DNA of 58,525 nucleotides from JACCXJ01 sp052387115 (GTDB taxonomy: Bacteria; Pseudomonadota; Gammaproteobacteria; JACCXJ01). The stretch is taken from contig JBQTJM010000184.1 in the NCBI GenBank assembly GCA_052387115.1, positions 1 through 58,525 on the forward strand, read 5' to 3'. The notes beneath the pieces were generated by a model. That model made no database searches and had not been told where the DNA came from. It saw nothing but the letters and a program-made list of their open reading frames with translations. Of the stretch, positions 24,396 through 32,800 are shown piece after piece (position 1 is the stretch's first letter; every line of letters starts with the position of its first letter). Both the position numbers and the translations under genes were made by a program.

Positions 24396-25114
24396 CGCTG
24401 GATCTCCGTAAAGTGAATTGGCGGCCGCCAGTGTAAGCCCTGCAGCGCGGTCCGCTTTCCCGGGTCCGGTGGCCTCGGCGCTGCGCGCCTTGGCTTCCCT
24501 TCCCCTCGCGCTGCCTCCCTTGTGGGATTGGGTCTGGCTGCTTCTTGCATCGCCCGCCTGGGCCGTGAGACCCCTGCGTCCCGCGGATGGCCGCCATCAT
24601 CGGCCACGGGGCGACGAAACGTTAGGAATGTTTTGCGGAGGATGAGCATTTTCTTGCGCAGTGAAACCGCGCCTCCGTGCTCATCCCGCGCGGGCACGGC
24701 GTTCGGGCTCGTGTCCTTCGAGTGGCGCTTGTCGCCCTTCGACTCCGGCGCTGCGCGGAGCCTGCCCTGAGCGCAGTCGAAGGGCTCAGGACGAACGGAT
24801 GTATTTATTCTGTTCCACTTGGGTTGACCCTGTCCACGGGATCAGAAACGAGAGGAGCTTTCAAGCTTTCCCCGTTCGGGCTGAGCGTAGCGGCTCGCAG
24901 CTTTTTCGCGAGCCGCGGAGTCGAAGCCCGGCTCCAGGGTCCTGAATGCCTCTTCGGTCTCGCCCGCCAACCCGCCGTCGGGCTCCTGGCCTTGAACCGG
25001 CGCCTCCCGCCCTTCGACTCCGGCGCTGCACGGAGCCTGCCCTGAGCGCAGTCGAAGGGCTCAGGGCGAACGGTTGTCGACGGTTCGCACGAGACGGTCC
25101 AAGGGGCGGCGGGG
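24396..25114. repeat. Gene-free region with copy B of the long repeat and further palindromic repeats
   Basis: In these 719 bases I see no convincing gene. About 24485-24890 is an imperfect copy of 23445-23815. It is followed by an inverted CCGTTCGGGCTGAGCG ... GAGTCGAAGCCCGG element (24871-24933, resembling 15925-15984) and by a third CGCCCTTCGACTCCGGCG ... GGGCTCAGGGCGAACGG palindrome at 25010-25072, the same as 24733-24799. These palindromes include CTGCGCGGAGCCTGCCCTGA-type inner arms. A short minus-strand frame (24392-24697) is shared with copy A but overlaps the start of the secreted-protein gene. Confidence 0.7.
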
Positions 25115-25993
25115 TTACGGGGCCAGACTCGGCGCACCCTGCGGCGCTTGGCGCGTGTGAGGGGGGGTCATGACGGCGGCCGATGTCGCCGGGACCTCGG
25201 AGATCATCTTGCGGAACTCGGTCGGCGACATGCCGACGACGAGCCGGAACACCCGCGCGAAATACGAGACCTCCTTGAACCCGATCTCGAAGCATACGCG
25301 GGTGATCGTGGCGTTGGGGAGGGCCAAGAGCTCGCCGGCCTTGCGGATCCGCGCGTTCTGCACGAAGTCGTTGAAGGACTCGCCGGCTACGCGCTTGAAG
25401 GTGCGGCTGAAGTGGAAGTAGCTCATGCAGCAGACCTCCGCCACCTTGGCGGCGGTCAGTTCCTCGCCGAGGTGGGTCTCCACGTAGTGCTTGGCCCTGT
25501 CGACGACTTGCCGGGCCCTGGAAGCGGCCGGTTCGGAGGCCTTGGCGGAGGCGATCGCCGGCAGCACCATGCGCCGATCGGAACGCTCGCCCGCACGGGG
25601 CTCCGCGGGGCGTGCCAAGCGCTCTTTCAACGCCTCGCAAAGCTCGACGACGGCCTCGAGAAACTCCGCGGCCCCGATTGGCTTTGGGAGGTAGTTCCAG
25701 ACCCGCGAGCGCAACGCCCAGAGGATCAGATCGGCACTATGGTGCGCGCTCAACATGATGATGGGGATCGATGGGAAGGTGGCCTTGACCTGGCGTAGCA
25801 GGAACAGATCGGCCGGCTTCGGGTAGTCGAAATCGAAGCAGACGATGTTGGGTTGTAACGGGCCGACCCGCTCGATGATGTCCTCTCCGGCCGGATGCGA
25901 GACGACGTCGAATGCCGTCCGTAGCCCGCGAAGCAGCTCCCGTGCTGCCGGGTTCGGCACCCCCTCTATCCATAAGAGACGCAGTCGATCCAT
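25115..25993 (-). CDS. Response regulator: atypical receiver domain plus AraC-type DNA-binding domain
   Basis: The product has 292 residues from ATG 25993, preceded by GGAGGACC; a longer frame to 26086 is not preferred. Residues 1-125 form a receiver fold (LRLLWIEGVPNP, NIVCFDFDYPKPADL, IPIIMLSAHHSADL, WNYLPKPIGAAEF) with candidate phospho-acceptor Asp in FDFD and the conserved Lys in PKPI. The usual acidic pair after strand 1 is reduced to a single Glu (WIEG), so metal binding and phosphorylation may be altered. After a linker comes an AraC/XylS helix-turn-helix pair (LTAAKVAEVCCMSYFHFSRT, ITRVCFEIGFKEVSYFARVF, VGMSPTEFRK). No sensor kinase is adjacent. Its place after the nar genes suggests a role in nitrogen or anaerobic control. 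Confidence 0.85.
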   Translation of the reverse strand: MDRLRLLWIEGVPNPAARELLRGLRTAFDVVSHPAGEDIIERVGPLQPNIVCFDFDYPKPADLFLLRQVKATFPSIPIIMLSAHHSADLILWALRSRVWNYLPKPIGAAEFLEAVVELCEALKERLARPAEPRAGERSDRRMVLPAIASAKASEPAASRARQVVDRAKHYVETHLGEELTAAKVAEVCCMSYFHFSRTFKRVAGESFNDFVQNARIRKAGELLALPNATITRVCFEIGFKEVSYFARVFRLVVGMSPTEFRKMISEVPATSAAVMTPPHTRQAPQGAPSLAP

Positions 25994-26122
25994 GAGCGCC
26001 GGTCCTCCGTTCCTGGGTGGCTTGAAGCGGGCTTCCGGCGTTGTCGCCCGTCCCGTGGCCTTGCGTATTAGCAAGCGCGGTGCCAAGCGCCTGCGCGGGC
26101 GTTCGGGTGCCGCCGGGAACGG

Positions 26123-26671
26123 CTACTTTTCGGGCGACGCGGTCGAGGCGGATGCCCGCAGCCGCCGCATGACTCGCCCTATCTCCTCAAGCTCAGCTTG
26201 TCTCAGGGCCCGCCTGAGCGTGGGAAAGAAATCCTCGTTCTCGCGCACGAGGTGCTCGCGTAGGAGCTTCTCGAAGGGATGTGCGACTTGGGACAGGCGT
26301 TTGGGGTTTGCGATCTCCTCGGGGTGGCGGAGCAAGGGGGCCAGCTCGCCCCACGCTGCCTCGATCTCGTGGTGGTCCAAGGCCAGGCGCTCGATCATCC
26401 CGTCGATGAGAAAGGAGCGATTGACGATGGGCGGGAAGAGGGCTCGTTCTTCGTCGCGATGGTGCAGTGGCATGGCGTTTTCGTACCACTCGGCCAGGCG
26501 CAATGCCTCGGCCACACCCGCTTCGTCGAGACCCTGTTGCGCCAGGGTCGCGGCGAACGCCATGAGGCGTTGTCCTTCCCCGAGGAAGCGCTCGTGGTAG
26601 GCGACGAGGACCTTCAAGCCGTCGCTGAAATCGGTCGCCGGGTCCTGGAACCCTGAGAGGGCCTGGACCAC
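26123..26671 (-). CDS. Hemerythrin HHE domain protein
   Basis: The 182-residue, largely helical protein contains the hemerythrin/HHE metal-ligand pattern: VAYHERFLGEG, MPLHHRDEERALFPP, LALDHHEIEAAW and LREHLVRENEDFFPTL. Such di-iron four-helix bundles bind O2 or NO, or act in iron-sulfur repair under nitrosative stress (the RIC/YtfE group is one example). It lies downstream of narI on the same strand, which makes a role in NO handling during nitrate respiration plausible. The first codon could be the ATG/GTG at 26671; an internal start would trim only the leader. Confidence 0.82.
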   Translation of the reverse strand: MVQALSGFQDPATDFSDGLKVLVAYHERFLGEGQRLMAFAATLAQQGLDEAGVAEALRLAEWYENAMPLHHRDEERALFPPIVNRSFLIDGMIERLALDHHEIEAAWGELAPLLRHPEEIANPKRLSQVAHPFEKLLREHLVRENEDFFPTLRRALRQAELEEIGRVMRRLRASASTASPEK

Positions 26672-26693
26672 CCCGGTTCAGATATCGATGTAG

Positions 26694-26729
26694 GGTGGGT
26701 TAGCCGCGCTTTTTGCGGCGTAACCCACC
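26694..26729. repeat. Dispersed GGTGGGTTA / TAACCCACC palindrome after narI
   Basis: GGTGGGTTAGCCGC (26694-26707) faces GCGGCGTAACCCACC (26715-26729) across a CGCTTTTT-type loop. This is the widespread 'GTGGGTTA...TAACCCAC' bacterial intergenic repeat. It lies about 90 bases after the narI stop and could act as a hairpin at the end of the nar transcript. Confidence 0.75.
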
Positions 26730-26818
26730 AAACTGTCGGCCCGCGGCCGACACCTTGATGGACGGCGCGACCGAATCGACAGACTCGAATCGCATTCGCC
26801 AGATTTCTTCACAAACCC

Positions 26819-27517
26819 TCAGCGGTGGTAGCGCACAAGCTTGGTGCGGACGATCTGATAAGGCCGGAACAGATAGGTCAAGGGCACGCTCCAGACATGT
26901 ACCAGGCGCGTGAAGGGGAAGAGCAGGAACACCGTGAGCCCGAAGAGCAGATGGACCTTGTAGATGAGCCCCACGCCATCGAGTAGCCCCGGATCGGCGC
27001 GGAAGGTCACGACGCTCTGGGCCCATTCGGCAAGAAGCACCATGGCGCTCACATCGCCATGCAAGGCGTGGTAAGCCGACACGGGGATGGTGGACAGGCC
27101 AAAGCCCAAAGTTACGAGCAACCAGTCCAGGATGAAGATGTCCATGAAGCGCGAGGTGGCGCGCACGCGCGGGTTGAACATGCGCCGCCGCCACAGGATC
27201 ACGCCGCCGATCATGCACAGCACGCCGAAGAGCGACCCGACCCCGATGGCGAGGACTTGGTGGGCCTCGTCGGAGATGCCGATGGCTTGCCAGAACGCAT
27301 GCGGGGTCAAGAGCCCCACGAAATGGCCGGCGAAGAGGACCAGGATCCCGATATGGAAGAGGTTGCTGCCGAGGCGTAATTGCTCGCGCTCCAAGAGCTG
27401 CGAGGAATCGGCCTTCCAGGTGTATTGCTCGCGGTCGAAGCGGATGAGGCTGCCGAGGAAAAACACGCTGAGCGCGATGTAAGGATAGATGCCGAAGAGG
27501 AATTGCTGTAACCGCAT
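26819..27517 (-). CDS. narI: Respiratory nitrate reductase gamma subunit (cytochrome b)
   Basis: The 232-residue, five-helix membrane protein begins LFGIYPYIALSVFFLGSLIR, has SNLFHIGILVLFAGHFVGLL with two His near residues 55 and 65, and KVHLLFGLTVFLLFPFTRLV with HVWS near residues 188-206. These are the ligands of the two b hemes. NarI anchors NarGH to the cytoplasmic face of the inner membrane and passes electrons from quinol. Length is normal. A 245-base gap with palindromic repeats separates it from narJ, unlike the compact narGHJ part. Confidence 0.95.
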   Translation of the reverse strand: MRLQQFLFGIYPYIALSVFFLGSLIRFDREQYTWKADSSQLLEREQLRLGSNLFHIGILVLFAGHFVGLLTPHAFWQAIGISDEAHQVLAIGVGSLFGVLCMIGGVILWRRRMFNPRVRATSRFMDIFILDWLLVTLGFGLSTIPVSAYHALHGDVSAMVLLAEWAQSVVTFRADPGLLDGVGLIYKVHLLFGLTVFLLFPFTRLVHVWSVPLTYLFRPYQIVRTKLVRYHR

Positions 27518-27572
27518 GGAATGATGCCTATGAGATGCTAACCAAAGATATTTGAAATTGTATGCTCTTGCG

Positions 27573-27679
27573 ATTCCTTCCCCCTGGAAGGGGGAAGGGT
27601 AGGATGGGGGTCGAGTCTCTCAGAACTATGCGACGTTCAACCCCCACCCTTGCCCTCCCCCTGCCACGGGGAGGGAATA
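27573..27679. repeat. Two CCCTCCCC-type palindromic repeats between narJ and narI
   Basis: Two arms of the same repeat face each other: ATTCCTTCCCCCTGGAAGGG to GGATGGGGGT (27573-27611), and ACCCCCACCCTTGCCCTCCC to GGGGAGGGAAT (27639-27679). The family is the one also found inside narG (32399-32497). The rest of the 245-base gap is AT-rich and shows nothing else. Confidence 0.75.
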
Positions 27680-27762
27680 ACTTGGTCCTGGCAGCTTATT
27701 GAATTTGAACATGAAATGGAATTTGTTTGCGTTGTTGTGGTCAACATTTAGAACGTAAGTAT

Positions 27763-28287
27763 CTAAGCCGCCAGATCAGATATTTTGCCGTGCCGCGCGA
27801 CGATAGATAGCAGCGCCGCATACGGGCTCTCCATGGCTGCCAGGTTTTTCGCGAGTACGTGCGCCACTTCCGTCGTCTGGTCCAGAAAATGTCGTGCGCT
27901 CGCCATGTCCGGCAAGGTCGAGACGTATTCCAGGATCAAGGGGAGATAATCCGGCAGCTCGCCCCGGTCGATCTCGAAGCCTTGTTGGGTGAAGTACTCG
28001 GAAAGCCGCACCAGCGCCGGACCGCGTGCGCGGTCCTGCTCCTCGAAGAGGTGATGGGTGAGATACAGGGCGTTGTCCGGGGTGAGATCGAAGGTCTTGA
28101 CGTAGTGGGCTTGAAGCTCGGTCGGTGGGAGGCCGCGAGCCCAGGCGAGGAAGGTCCGTAGCACCTCGCGGTCCTCCCCGGTTGCTTGCTCCAGTGCCGG
28201 GATCGTTGCTTCTATTTCTCCCAGGTGCTCGATGAGCTCTGCCGTGGGGTACTCCAGGAGCACCGACAGGAGCTTGTAGAGCCGCAC
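27763..28287 (-). CDS. narJ: Nitrate reductase assembly chaperone (delta subunit)
   Basis: The 174-residue NarJ family protein begins MRLYKLLSVLLEYPTAELIE and contains LAWARGLPPTELQAHYVKTF, a classic DLTPDNALYLTHHLFEEQDR and GPALVRLSEYFTQQGFEID, then ELPDYLPLILEYVS. NarJ inserts the molybdenum cofactor into NarG before membrane attachment and is not in the final enzyme. It is shorter than the E. coli protein at the C-terminus but complete in its core. It starts with GTG at 28287, whose G overlaps the TAG stop of narH. Confidence 0.93.
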   Translation of the reverse strand: MRLYKLLSVLLEYPTAELIEHLGEIEATIPALEQATGEDREVLRTFLAWARGLPPTELQAHYVKTFDLTPDNALYLTHHLFEEQDRARGPALVRLSEYFTQQGFEIDRGELPDYLPLILEYVSTLPDMASARHFLDQTTEVAHVLAKNLAAMESPYAALLSIVARHGKISDLAA

Positions 28288-29888
28288 TACTCCGTCCCCG
28301 TCCGCTCGACCGGGTCGGCGGGCGCGGCCGGCTTGGGCCTCGCGCGAGGCACAAACTGCATCACCTTGAGATCGACGCTCTGCTTACGCTTTTCGGGGAA
28401 CAACGAGAAGCCATCGTGCCCGGCCACCGAGCAACTGTCGTTGCCGAACGTGTAGCCCATCTGGCCCTGGAAGGCATGGGAGTCCTCGTGGCGCAGCTCG
28501 TCGTGGCTGGTCGGGATGACGTAACGGTCTTCGTACTTCGAGAGCGCCATGTAGCGGTACATCTCCTTCACCTGCGCCTCGGTGAGACCGACTTCTTCGA
28601 GGACTCTGAGGTCTGGTTTGCCTTCTACCTGTACCGATCGATAGTACTGGCGCATGGCGATCATGCGCTTCAATCCGCGCACGATCGGTGCCTCGGCACC
28701 GGCGGTGAGCAGGTTCGCGAGGTATTTGATCGGCATCCGCAACATCTCGAGCCTGGGGATCACGTGCTCGGGATCGGTTGGGATAGCGCCCTGGTCGATG
28801 CCCGCCTGCACGGGGGATAACGGCGGGATGTACCAGACCATGGGCAGGGTGCGGAATTCGGGATGGATCGGGAAGGCGACCTGCCATTCGATGACGAGCT
28901 TGTAGATGGGCGATTTCTGCGCCGCCTCGATCCAGGAATCCGGGATCCCGTCCACTCGAGCCTGCGCCACCACCGTAGGGTCATTGGGATCGAGAAAGAT
29001 CCTCATCTGTGCCTCGTACAGGTCCTGCTCACTCTCGACCGCGGCCGCCTCACTGATGCGGTTGGCGTCGTAGAGGATGATGCCGTTGAAGCGGATGCGC
29101 CCGACGCAGGATTCGGAACATATCGTCGGCAGCCCCGACTCCCAGCGCGGATAACAGGCGGTGCATTTCTCAGCCTTGCCCGATTCCCAGTTGTAGAAGA
29201 CCTTCTTGTAGGGGCAGCTCGACACGCACATGCGCCAGCTCCGGCACTTATTCTGATCGACCAGCACGATGCCGTCCTCCTCGCGCTTGTACATGGAGCC
29301 CGAGGGACAAGCGGCCACACAGGAAGGGTTGAGGCAGTGGTTGCAGATCCGCGGCAGGTACATCTGGAAGGAGTGCTCGAACTCGGCGTAGATGCCCTTT
29401 TCGATATCTGCGAAGTTGGTGTCTTGGGCGCGCTTTTGGAACTCGCCCGCCAGATCATCCTCCCAGTTCGGGCCCCACTCGATCTTCTCCATGGGGCGCC
29501 TATCTATCAGCGAGCGCGGGCGGGCGGTCGGCGCGGCCTCGGCGAGCGGGCTCGCCTGGAGGTGGGCGTAGTCGTAGGTGAAGGGCTCGTAATAGTCGTC
29601 GATCTCGGGGAGATCGGGGTTCATGAACAGGTTCATGAGCCGCTTGGCCCGCCCGCCGGCCTTGAGCTCCAGCTTGCCGTCCTTGACTACCCAGCCGCCG
29701 TTCCACTTGCCCTGGTCCTCCCAGTTCTTGGGATAACCGATCCCGGGTTTGGTCTCGACGTTGTTGAACCACACGTACTCGACCCCGACGCGGTTGGTCC
29801 AGACGTTCTTGCATGTCACCGAACAGGTGTGGCAACCGATGCACTTGTCCAGGTTCATGACCATGGCGAAATTGGCGCGGACTTTCAT
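28287..29888 (-). CDS. narH: Respiratory nitrate reductase beta subunit (iron-sulfur)
   Basis: The 533-residue protein runs from ATG 29888 and begins MKVRANFAMVMNLDKCIGCH. It has the four cysteine groups of NarH: CIGCHTCSVTCKN, CNHCLNPSCVAACPSG, CRSWRMCVSSCPYKK and CTACYPRW...CSESCVGR. The Trp in the third group (CRSW) is the known replacement that gives the [3Fe-4S] cluster. NarH carries electrons from the NarI hemes to NarG. The start overlaps the narG stop (TAATG), and the stop overlaps the narJ start. The frame stays open upstream into narG, but that is not NarH sequence. Confidence 0.96.
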   Translation of the reverse strand: MKVRANFAMVMNLDKCIGCHTCSVTCKNVWTNRVGVEYVWFNNVETKPGIGYPKNWEDQGKWNGGWVVKDGKLELKAGGRAKRLMNLFMNPDLPEIDDYYEPFTYDYAHLQASPLAEAAPTARPRSLIDRRPMEKIEWGPNWEDDLAGEFQKRAQDTNFADIEKGIYAEFEHSFQMYLPRICNHCLNPSCVAACPSGSMYKREEDGIVLVDQNKCRSWRMCVSSCPYKKVFYNWESGKAEKCTACYPRWESGLPTICSESCVGRIRFNGIILYDANRISEAAAVESEQDLYEAQMRIFLDPNDPTVVAQARVDGIPDSWIEAAQKSPIYKLVIEWQVAFPIHPEFRTLPMVWYIPPLSPVQAGIDQGAIPTDPEHVIPRLEMLRMPIKYLANLLTAGAEAPIVRGLKRMIAMRQYYRSVQVEGKPDLRVLEEVGLTEAQVKEMYRYMALSKYEDRYVIPTSHDELRHEDSHAFQGQMGYTFGNDSCSVAGHDGFSLFPEKRKQSVDLKVMQFVPRARPKPAAPADPVERTGTE

Positions 29889-32800
29889 TAAATAAACTCC
29901 CGGCCGTAAGCGGGACTGAGACCATGCGGTTCGGGCGCCTGCTCGCGTGCGGCCAGCGGCAGGGGCTCGGGTAGCGCCAGATCCCCGATCCCGGGCGGGT
30001 TCAATTGTCGCTCGCGCTCGGGGGTGAGCGGACGCTCCAGCCAGTCGATGTCGGTGTCCTCGATCTTGTGGAGCAGCACGTACTCGTCGCGCTGCGAGCC
30101 CACGGTGCCGTAATAATTGAAACCGTAGGCGAGTTGCGCGTAGCCGCCGATCATATGGGTGGGCTTGACGACCACGCGCGTCACGCTGTTCAGGATCCCG
30201 CCGCGTTTTCCGGTGGTGTTCGAGCCCGGCACGTTCACGATCTTCTCCTGGGCGTGGTACATCATCGCCATGCCCTCGGGGATGCGCTGGCTCACCACGA
30301 CGCGCGCCACGGTCGCGCCGTTGCTGTTCAGGGCCTCGACCCAGTCGTTGTCTTTGAGGCCGATGGACTTTGCGTCGCGCTCGGAGACCCACACCACCGG
30401 CCCGCCGCGGAACAAGGTCAGCATACGCAGGTTGTCGTTGTAAGTGCTGTGGATCCCCCATTTGCTGTGCGGCGTGATCCAGTTGAGCAAGAGATGCGGC
30501 TTGCCGTTCAGGCGCTCGCGCACCCCCTCGGTGGCCCGGAGATCGGCCGGCGGGCGGAAGGTGCAGAAGCCCTCCCCGAAGTCCAGCATCCACTCGTGGT
30601 CCTGATAGAAGTGCGCGCGGCCGGTCAATGTCCGGAACGGGATACGCTCGTGGATATTGGTGTAGCCCGCGTTGTAGCTGACCTTTTCCGACTCGACCCC
30701 GCTCCAGGTCGGGGCGGTGATGATCTTGCGCGGCTGCACTACCAGGTCTTTGAAAACCAGCTTGTCCTCGCGCCGCCCGCTCGAAAGATGGGTGTGGTCG
30801 CCGCCCGTTTTCTTGTTGAGAGCGAGCCAGCCCTTGTGGGCGACCTCGCCGTTGGTCTCGGGGGCAAGCATCAGGATCGCGTCGCAGACATGGATATCGT
30901 CGCGGAGCGAGGGCATGCCCTGGGTGATGCCGGGCTCCGTGATCTCGCCGTTCTGGAGCTTAAGGCGCTCGTACTCTTCCTCGGTGTTCCAGGCAAGGCC
31001 TTTGACGTTATTGCCTTGAGAGACCATGAGCGGGCCGAGGGCGCAGAACTTCTTGTAGGTCTCGCCGTAATCGCGCTCGACGACCTTGAGGAGCGGCAGG
31101 GTCTTGCCGGGGATGGGCTCGCACTCGCCGCGCTTCCAGTCGCGCACGCCGAACGCCTGGCCGAGCTCGAAGGCCGAGTCGTGCATGAGCGGGATGCAGA
31201 GGAGGTCCTTGCGCTTGCCGAGATGTTTCCCGGCGAGCACGGCGAAGGCACGGGCGATGTTTCGGAAGATCTGCCAGTCCGATTTCGATTCCCAGCCCGG
31301 GTCCACGGCCTCGGTCAGGGGATGGATGAAGGGGTGCATGTCGGTGGTGTTGAGGTCGTTCTTCTCGTACCAGGTGGCCGTGGGCAGCACGATGTCCGAG
31401 TAGGCCCCGGTCGAGTTGAGCCGGAAGTTGATGTCTACCATAAGATCGAGCTTGCCGATCGGCGCCTCGTCGCGCCAGCGGGTCTCCGTGCCCCTCGTGT
31501 CTTCGAGCGGGTTCTGCATGACGCCGTTCTGGGCGCCCATCAGGTGTTTGAGGAAATACTCGTGGCCCTTGGCGCTGGTGCCGAGGAGATTGGCGCGCCA
31601 CACGAAGAGGTTCCTCGGCCAGTTCTCGGGGGCGTCGATGTCCTCGGCGGCGAAGCGCACCGCGCCGCTCTTGAGCCGGCGTACCAGGTGATTGACGATC
31701 TCCTGCTCGGTCTCGGCACCCGCCGACTCGGCCTCGGTGCAGATCGCGAGCGGGTTCTTGTTGAAGTGCGGGGCCGAGGGCAGCCAGCCGAGCCGCTGGG
31801 AGACCACGTTGTAATCGGCCAGGGTATGGCCCCGGTAGCGTCCCTTGGCGGTCGGCGCAAGCAGGCTGTCGGCCGCGAGGCGCTCGTAACGCCACTGATC
31901 GGTATGGAAGTACCAGAAGCTGGTGCCGTTCATCTGCCGCGCCGGCCGGTGCCAGTCGAGCGCGAAGGCGATGGGCGCCCAGCCGGCCTGCGGTCTCAGC
32001 TTCTCCTGCCCGACGTAGTGCGCCCAGCCACCTCCGCTCTGGCCCACGCAGCCGCACAGGTGCAGGAGGTTCATGATCGAGCGGTAGGTCATGTCGCTGT
32101 GATACCAGTGGTTGATCCCCGCCCCCAGGATCACCATGGACTTGCCGAGCGTCTTCCCGGCGTTGTCGGCGAACTCGCGCGCGGTGCGGAGGATGTCGGC
32201 GCGCTTGACACCCGTCACGCACTCGGCCCAGGCGGGCGTGTAAGGCACGTCGGGGTCCTCGTAGCGGGCCGCGACATGGGCACCGCCCAGACCCCGATCC
32301 ACGCCGTACTGCGCGACCTGGAGATCGAAGACGGTCGCGCAGAGGACCTCCTGGCCGTGGAGGGTGAGCTGGCGGGCGGGGACGCGGCGGTTAAGGACAC
32401 CCCCACCCCACCCTCCCCCGTCCGCAAAAGGCGCGGACAGGGGAGGGAGATCCCTGGTCCCCTCCCCTGCGCAGCGGGGGAGGGTTAGGGTGGGGGTAAA
32501 ATGCGGGAAACTCACCTCGACGACCTCGTGCGCCTCACCGAGGAGCGAGAGCCGCGGCCGGATACGCGTGCCGTCGCGCTCGAGCTTAAGGTTCCAGCGG
32601 CCTTCCTCGCCCCAGCGGAAGCCGATGGAGCCGTTCGGCACCACGTATTCGCCGCTGACCTCGTCCACGACCACGGCCTTCCACTCGGGGTTGTTGGCCT
32701 CGCCGAGCCCGTCGTCGAAGTCCGAGGCGCGCAGCAGCCGATCGAAGGCGTAGCCGTCTCCATGGGACCGGAGCCGGACCAGCATCGGTAGATCCGTGTA

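Noticed and set aside
24392..24697. Small conserved gene in the two copies of the long repeat
   Set aside because: The shared minus-strand frame is explained by the duplication, overlaps the start of the secreted-protein gene, and lacks domain or ribosome binding site.
28287..30593. A longer narH starting far inside narG
   Set aside because: The NarH sequence clearly begins at MKVRANFAMVMNLDKC; the upstream part is an alternate frame of narG.
30005..32488. An 827-codon plus-strand open frame
   Set aside because: It is antisense to narG; there is no recognisable domain and the composition is typical of GC-rich shadows.
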